Shown here: positions 1 to 4,588 of the stretch, in pieces
Position numbering within the stretch: the stretch's first letter is position 1
Layout of the letters: every line of letters begins with the position of its first letter
Assembly (NCBI GenBank): GCA_030632925.1
Contig: DAOVTU010000091.1
Coordinates: 1 to 8,598, forward strand
Source: Candidatus Krumholzibacteriia bacterium
GTDB taxonomy: Bacteria > Krumholzibacteriota > Krumholzibacteriia > LZORAL124-64-63
Direction: 5' to 3'
Length of the DNA: 8,598 bases
Notes under the pieces: model-generated
The model's database searches: none
Told to the model about the DNA's origin: nothing
Seen by the model: only the letters and a program-made list of their open reading frames with translations
Made by a program: the position numbers and the translations under genes

Positions 1-119
1 ATTTGAGGAGAAAATTTAGCAGAGAGTTTCGCCTCAGGCGCGGCCTTGGCCGTCGCGCCCATCGCCAGCCAGCAGAGGGCTATCAAGATCAGTTTCCAGA
101 GTGGGCCATACCGGTGCAA
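1..119 (-). CDS. Partial exported protein, N-terminal signal peptide only
   Basis: Read on the minus strand, the frame starting with TTG at 119-117 stays open to the window edge (39 codons plus 2 nt). It begins with a classic signal peptide: basic residues H2, R3 and K9, a hydrophobic core around residues 10-20 (LILIALCWLAM), then ATAKA, with likely cleavage after A24 or A26. A GGGGGAG Shine-Dalgarno sequence (131-125) lies 5 nt before TTG, and a strong promoter sits about 100 nt upstream. An in-frame ATG at 191-189 would add 24 residues but has no Shine-Dalgarno sequence, so TTG is preferred. The mature protein is almost wholly outside the window, so its function cannot be named. It is divergent from the lipoprotein gene at 409. 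Confidence 0.5.
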   Translation of the reverse strand, partial: MHRYGPLWKLILIALCWLAMGATAKAAPEAKLSAKFSPQ

Positions 120-210
120 CTTGTCTCCCCCAAGGTCCAGCAGTAACGGTTGGTATTCAAAATTGGAATTGAACCCGAAACGCTTCCCCATGTTGCTGAA
201 TCATGGCTTC

Positions 211-239
211 ATTCTACCGCACCATAGCCTTGTGGTCAA
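211..239 (-). promoter_or_regulatory. Sigma70-type promoter for the minus-strand exported gene
   Basis: On the minus strand, TTGACC (239-234) and TAGAAT (216-211) are separated by exactly 17 nt. Each hexamer matches the consensus at 5 of 6 positions. Transcription would start near 204, giving a leader of about 85 nt to the TTG start at 119, or 10-15 nt to the ATG at 191. The position and orientation support the reality of the truncated minus-strand gene. No experimental evidence is available. Confidence 0.55.
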
Positions 240-246
240 TTGACCA
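233..246. promoter_or_regulatory. Perfect 14-bp palindrome, probable operator
   Basis: TGGTCAATTGACCA is a perfect palindrome, and its left half contains the whole -35 hexamer of the minus-strand promoter. A dimeric repressor bound here would block RNA polymerase. TGGT/ACCA half-sites are typical of FadR-subfamily GntR regulators, although those usually have a shorter spacer. The identity of the regulator is inference. Confidence 0.4.
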
Positions 247-305
247 GACGGTTTCAGTCGTTTGTCCCTGCCGGTTGTCAAAAAATCCGGTATCGTAAAC
301 CACTG

Positions 306-334
306 TTGACAGCAGCAGCCTGAATTTGGAAAAT
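306..334 (+). promoter_or_regulatory. Possible promoter upstream of the lipoprotein gene
   Basis: A consensus TTGACA (306-311) is followed after 17 nt by GAAAAT (329-334), which matches TATAAT at 4 of 6 positions. A second TTGACA lies at 360-365, but its -10 position (383-388, CACACT) is poor. Either could drive the genes beginning at 409. The call is weak because the -10 elements are weak. Confidence 0.25.
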
Positions 335-383
335 CATGACGATTCGATGCCTCCTCACCTTGACATGCCCTGCTTCCTGAGGC

Positions 384-412
384 ACACTTTGATCGGTTAC
401 CGTACAAAGTGT
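384..412. promoter_or_regulatory. 29-nt near-perfect palindrome, probable operator
   Basis: ACACTTTG (384-391) is the exact reverse complement of CAAAGTGT (405-412). Between them CGGT-T-ACCG (394-402) is a second inverted repeat with the same centre, base 398. Of 14 possible pairs, 12 match; only the AT/TA steps at 392-393 and 403-404 fail. An odd-centred nested palindrome just before a gene fits an operator for a dimeric regulator better than an RNA hairpin, since there is no U-tract. The GTG assigned as the start of the next gene lies inside its right arm. The ROK regulator at 1884 is one candidate binder, but that is inference. Confidence 0.45.
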
Positions 413-1080
413 CGAATCCGTCATGTTTCCCGTGGAGGCCCAAAGTTAACCAGTCCAGACGCCACCTGCTCTTCCTGCTGGCGATATTCACATTGACCAT
501 CAGTGTCGGCTGCAGCGACCGGGATCCCGCGAGCCTGCCTGAAGCCCGGGGTAATATCGAACCCATGGTTTTTGACGACGCCTACCATCCGGACGTGTAC
601 TTCCAGGCCTTTTTCGAAACCCACGTGACGGCCGTGAACACCGATTCAGTCTACGCCTACGGTGGGTTGGCCGCCGATGGCGCCCGCTCCCTCAAGTTCA
701 ACATCCCGCCTCAGGGCTCGGCCCTGGGCCTGTACACCGGCGGCGTGCTGACCTCGGGCAGTGCCCGCGACATGGCCGATTTCAATGCCCTCACTTTTTA
801 TGCGCGGGCCAACTTCCCGGTGACCCTGGATGTGGCCGGCTTTGGCAACGACAACACCGGCAACTCTCTCTACGAAGCCGGCCGCAACGGCATCGCCCTA
901 ACCCAGGACTGGACCTTCGTGGTCGTGCCCATTCCCGACTCGTCCAAGCTGCTTTCGGAACGCGGCCTGTTCACTTTTGCCGAGTCCACCGAAGATGCCC
1001 ATCCCGAAGGCTACGACATCTGGATTGATGAAATCCAATACGCCACACTGGCAATATCGAAGTGCTCCGCCCTTCGATGA
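409..1080 (+). CDS. Glycan-binding-like lipoprotein, N-terminal part (frameshifted gene)
   Basis: This 223-codon frame starts with a lipoprotein signal: basic R18-R19, a hydrophobic core around residues 20-33 and lipobox SVGC with the acylated Cys at 35. After a short linker, residues ~47-215 look like a jelly-roll (galactose-binding-like) module ending in YDIWIDEIQY, a final strand common in bacterial carbohydrate-binding lipoproteins. The next residues (AISKCSALR and stop) look foreign. Reading on in the +2 frame from about 1050 restores a sensible protein, so this is probably the N-terminal part of one gene ending at 1841. The start is uncertain: GTG at 409 lacks a Shine-Dalgarno sequence, while a GGAGG at 434-438 precedes only a non-start GTT at 445. 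The product would be anchored in a membrane facing the periplasm or surface. The carbohydrate role is inferred from fold-like pattern and the ROK neighbour. Confidence 0.6.
   Translation: MSNPSCFPWRPKVNQSRRHLLFLLAIFTLTISVGCSDRDPASLPEARGNIEPMVFDDAYHPDVYFQAFFETHVTAVNTDSVYAYGGLAADGARSLKFNIPPQGSALGLYTGGVLTSGSARDMADFNALTFYARANFPVTLDVAGFGNDNTGNSLYEAGRNGIALTQDWTFVVVPIPDSSKLLSERGLFTFAESTEDAHPEGYDIWIDEIQYATLAISKCSALR
1046..1055 (+). other. Probable one-base deletion (frameshift site)
   Basis: The upstream frame reads TAC GCC ACA CTG then GCA ATA. The downstream frame reads GGC AAT ATC GAA GTG CTC. Restoring one G in the CTGGCAAT stretch gives CTG GGC AAT ATC GAA, joining the two frames smoothly as ATLGNIEVLRPSM. 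The overlap between the two frames adds no plausible sequence. It could be a real mutation or a sequencing or assembly error in a G run. Confidence 0.6.
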
Positions 1081-1841
1081 CATCGGCCATGCAGCCCTAT
1101 TTTGTCGGCTCTTCGGTTTCCATCAGCGGCACCCGCACGATTTTCCAGATCGACGGGGCTTTTGTGCCGGTTGATCATTCGTCGCACTTTTTTGACTACG
1201 AAACCTCTGATGCCGCAGTCGCTGTAGTGGAGGGCAGTGCAGTTAAGGTTGTCGGGGTTGGCTCGGCGAGTGTCAGCGCTATGTTGGGCGAAAATCCTGT
1301 ACAGGGCCTCATTTCCGTAACCGGTTACGAGCCTCCCACGGTGGCGGCGGCCCTGCCGACCCTGCCCGCCGGTGACGTCATCTCGATGTTCAGCGGCGCC
1401 TACAATGATGTCCTGGTCGACACCTGGCGCGCCGACTGGGGCGGCGTGACCACCCAGGTCGAGGACTATCCGGTAGCCGGCGAAGTGACCAAGATGTACT
1501 CGTCCCTCAACTGGGTCGGCATCGAGTTCATGACCCAGCCCATCGACGCCTCGACCATGACCCACCTGCACCTGGACGTTTATGCGCCGGCTGGCACGGA
1601 GTTCAAGGTCAAGCTGGTCTCGTTCCCCACGCCTCCCAACGGGGCCCAGACCCAGGATCTGGTTCTGAACGCCGCCAGCACACCCTCTTTTGTGGCTGGT
1701 CAGTGGTCGTCCCTTGACATCTCACTGGCAGATTTCCAACTGCCGGTCACTGGCTGGGACTGGTCCGCTCTGGGCCAGATGGTGCTCAGTTCGGGCGACG
1801 CGCAACTGGTCCTGGTGGACAACATTTATTTCCACAAGTAG
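1062..1841 (+). CDS. BIG2-like plus jelly-roll module, C-terminal part of the frameshifted lipoprotein
   Basis: This is the downstream half of the gene broken near 1050. Its possible starts (GTG 1062, ATG 1077, ATG 1089) have no Shine-Dalgarno sequence and it has no signal peptide, so it is unlikely to be an independent gene. Counting from 1062, residues ~12-88 resemble a bacterial Ig-like BIG2 domain (YETSDAAVAVV, then VKVVGVGSASVSA). Residues ~100-259 form a second jelly-roll-like module (FKVKLVSF; WSSLDISLADF) ending in LVLVDNIYFHK, which parallels the end of the first module (IWIDEIQY). Joined in frame, the full protein would be about 477 residues, lipid-anchored, with order jelly-roll, BIG2, jelly-roll. 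Such proteins often accompany glycoside hydrolases and sugar transport genes. The ROK regulator begins 42 nt downstream. Confidence 0.55.
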   Translation: MLRPSMTSAMQPYFVGSSVSISGTRTIFQIDGAFVPVDHSSHFFDYETSDAAVAVVEGSAVKVVGVGSASVSAMLGENPVQGLISVTGYEPPTVAAALPTLPAGDVISMFSGAYNDVLVDTWRADWGGVTTQVEDYPVAGEVTKMYSSLNWVGIEFMTQPIDASTMTHLHLDVYAPAGTEFKVKLVSFPTPPNGAQTQDLVLNAASTPSFVAGQWSSLDISLADFQLPVTGWDWSALGQMVLSSGDAQLVLVDNIYFHK

Positions 1842-1843
1842 GA

Positions 1844-1860
1844 TGTGGCGTCGTGCCACA
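1844..1860 (+). repeat. Small inverted repeat between lipoprotein and ROK genes
   Basis: TGTGGC (1844-1849) pairs perfectly with GCCACA (1855-1860) around a 5-nt loop, starting 2 nt after the lipoprotein stop. No T-tract follows (AATTTATTG), so it is not a convincing terminator. It may be a weak mRNA hairpin or part of a regulator site. Confidence 0.25.
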
Positions 1861-1883
1861 AATTTATTGAATGAGGTATTGGG

Positions 1884-3152
1884 TTGAACAACGATCATCA
1901 CATCTCGAAAGGCCTGCGCCGCGCCGACCCCAGTCGGCCGCGCCCCCTGGCCGATGCCGTCCTGAAATTGATCTGGGAACAGCGCCGCATATCGCGGGCC
2001 GAAATCGCGCGCATGGCTGGCCTGTCCCGCTCCACGGTTTCGGAAATCGTCGGTGAAATTCTGCCCACCGGCCTGGTGGCCGAAATCGGCGAAGGACCAT
2101 CCGGCGGCGGTCGGCGCCCCATCGTGCTGGAATTCCGGGACGACGCCTGCGTGATCCTGGGTGTGGAAATGGGTGGCGCCCACGTGGCGGTGGCCCTGAC
2201 CGACCTGCGCGGCAAGGTGCTGGCCTGGGAAACCCAGGACCACCCGGTGCGCACCGATCCGGAAGGCACCCGCCAGGTTATTGACGAGCTTTGCGCCAAA
2301 TGCCTGGCCACGCCCGAAGGGGCTGGCCGGCCCCTGGTTGGCATCGGCGTAGCGGTGCCCAGTCCGGTGGACCCTGCGCGGCCCAACCGGTTGTCGGCGG
2401 TGGTTTTGCCCGAGTGGAAAGAAAGCCTCGGCCTGGACGACCTCAGCCAAAAGTACAACGTGCCCTTGTTCGTGGACAACGATGCCAACCTCGGCGCCCT
2501 GGCCGAACACTGGTGGGGCCTCGGCGGCAACACCGACGACCTGGCTTACATCAAGGTGGCCACGGGTATCGGCTCGGGACACATCATCGGCGGCGAAATC
2601 TATCGCGGCGCCACCGGCGTGGCCGGTGAAATCGGCCACATCGCCATCGACCCCAAGGGCAAGGTCTGCATCTGCGGCCTGCGCGGCTGTCTGGTCACTT
2701 TTGTCGGTGCCCGTGGCCTCGAAGCACGCGCCGTCGAATTGATGCCCGAGTACCCGCAAAGCACGCTGACCGGCCGGGATTTCAACATCCAGGATATCGA
2801 AGATGCGGCCCTGACCCGGGACCCCCTGGCGATGCACGTTATCCGCGAAGCGGCCGGCCATCTGGGCACGGCCGTCGCTGGCTTGATGAACCTGATGAAC
2901 CCCGCGGTGGTGGTGCTGGGCGGCGACTTGTCGCGTCTGGGCGAGCTGGTTCTTGACCCCCTGCGCGAAACAGTGCGCAGCCGCACTCTGGTCAGTTCGG
3001 TTGCTGCGGCTGAAATTCTGGTCAGCAAACTGGGGCCGCATTCGGTCGCCATCGGCGCAGCCACCCTGGTGCTGAAAGCCGGCCTGAGCGATTCGCGGGT
3101 ATTCCCCGCCGTGGAATGCCCGGCCGCCGCCGGCAAGGGCCCGGTTTCGTGA
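1884..3152 (+). CDS. ROK-family transcriptional regulator (NagC/XylR type)
   Basis: This 422-residue protein has the usual length and layout of a ROK repressor. Residues ~25-70 are a winged helix-turn-helix (ISRAEIARMAGLSRSTVSEI), followed by GGGRRP and the sugar-kinase-like fold. The sugar-binding set is present: DNDAN (198-202, with the equivalent of the catalytic Asp at 200), GEIGH (248-252) and the zinc site H252 with C262, C264 and C269 (CICGLRGC). The phosphate motif is degenerate: usual DxGGT reads EMGGA (95-99). The Glu that normally follows GCx is Val271. This points to a sugar-sensing DNA-binding regulator rather than an active kinase. The TTG start is supported by GAGG (1873-1876) at 7 nt spacing. 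The stop overlaps the start of the next lipoprotein remnant (GTGA). It probably controls the flanking carbohydrate-type genes in response to a sugar; which sugar cannot be told. Confidence 0.9.
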   Translation: MNNDHHISKGLRRADPSRPRPLADAVLKLIWEQRRISRAEIARMAGLSRSTVSEIVGEILPTGLVAEIGEGPSGGGRRPIVLEFRDDACVILGVEMGGAHVAVALTDLRGKVLAWETQDHPVRTDPEGTRQVIDELCAKCLATPEGAGRPLVGIGVAVPSPVDPARPNRLSAVVLPEWKESLGLDDLSQKYNVPLFVDNDANLGALAEHWWGLGGNTDDLAYIKVATGIGSGHIIGGEIYRGATGVAGEIGHIAIDPKGKVCICGLRGCLVTFVGARGLEARAVELMPEYPQSTLTGRDFNIQDIEDAALTRDPLAMHVIREAAGHLGTAVAGLMNLMNPAVVVLGGDLSRLGELVLDPLRETVRSRTLVSSVAAAEILVSKLGPHSVAIGAATLVLKAGLSDSRVFPAVECPAAAGKGPVS

Positions 3153-3260
3153 GCACCCAGCGAGCATTGATCGCCGTTCTGGCACTATGTATCGCCATTG
3201 CGGCCTGCAGTGAAGATTGTGGCCGCTCACATCTTCATTGACGATATCCACTTTGAATAA
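3149..3260 (+). pseudogene. Collapsed lipoprotein: signal peptide plus C-terminal tail
   Basis: GTG at 3149 overlaps the ROK stop by four bases (GTGA) and has AAGGG at 3135-3139. It opens a clear lipoprotein signal, STQRALIAVLALCIAIAAC, with lipobox IAAC and Cys at residue 20. The frame ends at TGA 3239-3241 after 30 residues. In the +1 frame the same DNA reads AHIFIDDIHFE then TAA (3258-3260). That is a typical last strand of a jelly-roll carbohydrate-binding module, like IWIDEIQY and LVDNIYFHK of the upstream lipoprotein. The simplest reading is a once longer lipoprotein, translationally coupled to the regulator, that lost its middle by deletion with a frame change. A short functional peptide or an assembly collapse are alternatives. 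Confidence 0.5.
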
Positions 3261-3444
3261 AAACCTGCGCTGAATCCCGATTCTTCAATCTGAGTGTCCG
3301 CCTTCGCCCCCAAAATGCGCGTAGCTGTATATCGGGCATATTTTGTCCGCTGTCCTGGATAGTGAGGGACCAGGAACTGCATATGCCGGTGGGGAACCTG
3401 TCAAAGCAGTAGAATCGTAGCGCGCATGTTGGTCAAACACCTGA
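3261..3444. other. Stretch without a recognisable gene
   Basis: All three forward frames are interrupted and none of the translated pieces resembles a family I know. There is no signal peptide, tRNA or clear promoter. It is probably decayed DNA or an intergenic region between the two collapsed genes. Confidence 0.4.
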
Positions 3445-3456
3445 AGGGATATTGCC

Positions 3457-3786
3457 ATAAAGACACGCATTTTTCATTCTCATCATACTCCTGGGCATCC
3501 TGGGCTTACCAGCTCTGGCGCAGAACACACGCCTAACCCCTTCAACCCACGCACGACCATTGCCTTTTCATTGGCCCAACCGGAAGCTGTGAATTTGACC
3601 GTTTACGATCTGTCCGGCCGGTTGGTGCGCACTCTGGTTGCCGGCGAAGTGCTGGCCTCCGGTTCCCACACCGTAGTCTGGAATGGGCTGGACTCGGCAG
3701 GACATCCGGTCTCGTCCGGTGTGTATTTCTATGGTGTGCAGACATCGTCATTCCATGACCGGAAGCGCATGGTGTTGGTGAGATAG
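3457..3786 (+). pseudogene. Remnant: signal peptide fused to a PNPFNP sorting domain
   Basis: From 3473 one frame reads a signal peptide, FILIILLGILGLPALAQN. From 3532 a different frame reads PNPFNPRTTIAF and then a complete FlgD-like Ig sorting domain (VYDLSGRLVRTL, SGVYFYGV, RKRMVLVR) ending at TAG 3784. Nothing lies between them, although such domains normally close proteins of several hundred residues. The expected start is also lost: GAAGGGA (3443-3449) precedes ATA (3457) followed by AAG ACA CGC, where ATG would be expected. A run of five T (3470-3474) explains the first frame change, and about one base is missing before CCTAAC. The sorting-domain frame is itself open from 3445, and a TTG at 3571 could start a 71-residue frame, but neither gives an export signal. 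Best read as a secreted, sorted protein that lost its body. Confidence 0.55.
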
Positions 3787-3820
3787 CGGGACAGAAGCAG
3801 CTAACGTATTGCCACCCTAT

Positions 3821-3853
3821 AGGATCGACTCTTTTCTGGAGTCGATCCTTTTT
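3821..3853 (+). terminator. Intrinsic terminator
   Basis: GGATCGACTC (3822-3831) pairs perfectly with GAGTCGATCC (3839-3848); A3821 with T3849 extends the stem to 11 bp, around a 7-nt loop. TTTTT follows directly, with a further T-run after it. It lies 35 nt after the stop at 3786 and ends any transcript from the left half before the operon at 3997. Confidence 0.85.
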
Positions 3854-3893
3854 CATTTTTCCCACATTTCAACACCATATGAAAAATTTACGG

Positions 3894-3907
3894 CCGGACC
3901 TGTCCGG
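3894..3907. promoter_or_regulatory. Palindrome in the leader of the secretion operon
   Basis: CCGGAC-CT-GTCCGG is a perfect 6+6 inverted repeat about 90 nt before the first gene of the operon. It lies between the terminator and the Shine-Dalgarno sequence, in the only space available for that operon's promoter. It could be an operator; no convincing -35/-10 pair was found beside it (a lone TATGGT at 3920-3925 is the best -10). Confidence 0.25.
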
Positions 3908-3996
3908 TTTCTACGTCTCTATGGTAAAGAGGCCCTGTCCAGGCGCCGCCCCAGCCCACATCCGCCGGACTCAGAACCCCAGAGAAGGATCGAGAG

Positions 3997-4560
3997 ATGC
4001 ATCACAATGGCCCCAAAACGATGGTTATGAAAATTCGTAGCCCGTTTTCAGTCCTGCTGCTAACCACCCTGTTGCTACCCGCGGTGACCGCCTGGTCTGA
4101 CCAGGTGAAGTACGTCGCACCCAGTGGCGGGTCAGGCACCACCGGCGACGGCACTCATCAGGTTCGCTTGACCGTCGGCCAGAGCATGATCGGCCGGACC
4201 ACCCCCGCGACCAGCCCCCTGGGTACTGAACTGGGGTTCTGGGCCCTGCTCAGGAGCACCTACATAGCAGCTCCCGTGGGCATCGAAACACCGGTCATGC
4301 ACACCCAGCTTTTTCGGAACTACCCCAACCCGTTCAACCCCAGCACGAACATCAGCTACAGCCTCGTCAAGCCGGGTGAAGTGCGCATCGACGTCTACGA
4401 CCTGCAGGGTCGGCGGGTCGATTCTCTGGTGCGGGAGGTCAAACCGGCAGGCCACCACTCGTTCACCTATCAGCCCCGGAATCTGGCCAGCGGCGTCTAC
4501 CTGGTGCTGATGCGGGCAGACGATTTCCGCTCCTCCCAGCGCATCATGTTGGTTAAGTAA
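3997..4560 (+). CDS. Small secreted protein with C-terminal sorting domain
   Basis: This 187-residue protein has a signal peptide (core SVLLLTTLLLP, residues 18-28, cleavage near VTA-W33). Residues ~37-85 form a short glycine-rich module of the GxGTTGDG...VGQSMIG...GFW type. A C-terminal FlgD-like/type IX-like sorting domain follows from about 105 to 187: FRNYPNPFNPSTN at 106-118, VYDLQGRRV at 133-141, ASGVYLVLM at 164-172, and the final RIMLVK. In FCB bacteria such tails direct outer-membrane export and surface attachment or release. AAGGA (3985-3989) lies 7 nt before ATG 3997; in-frame ATGs at 4021 and 4027 are alternative starts that give a more usual, shorter n-region. It is first of three close genes, with a terminator upstream. 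The middle module has no function I can name. Confidence 0.8.
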   Translation: MHHNGPKTMVMKIRSPFSVLLLTTLLLPAVTAWSDQVKYVAPSGGSGTTGDGTHQVRLTVGQSMIGRTTPATSPLGTELGFWALLRSTYIAAPVGIETPVMHTQLFRNYPNPFNPSTNISYSLVKPGEVRIDVYDLQGRRVDSLVREVKPAGHHSFTYQPRNLASGVYLVLMRADDFRSSQRIMLVK

Positions 4561-4588
4561 AATGTACACCATTGAGAAGGATAGAATG

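Noticed and set aside
46..243. Plus-strand 65-codon frame at the left edge
   Set aside because: It has no Shine-Dalgarno sequence or recognisable domain. The minus strand here has a promoter, a ribosome site and a signal peptide.
201..566. Minus-strand 121-codon frame across the divergent regulatory region
   Set aside because: It overlaps the palindromes, the promoter and the lipoprotein signal peptide, and its product resembles no protein I know.
1844..1860. Hairpin after the lipoprotein considered as a terminator
   Set aside because: The stem is only 6 bp and no T-tract follows; kept only as a weak inverted repeat.
1722..3251. Long minus-strand open frame (509 codons) opposite the ROK gene
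   Set aside because: It is antisense to a clearly recognised ROK protein. Its translation is rich in His, Gln, Gly and Arg with no domain, as expected from the complement of GC-rich codons.
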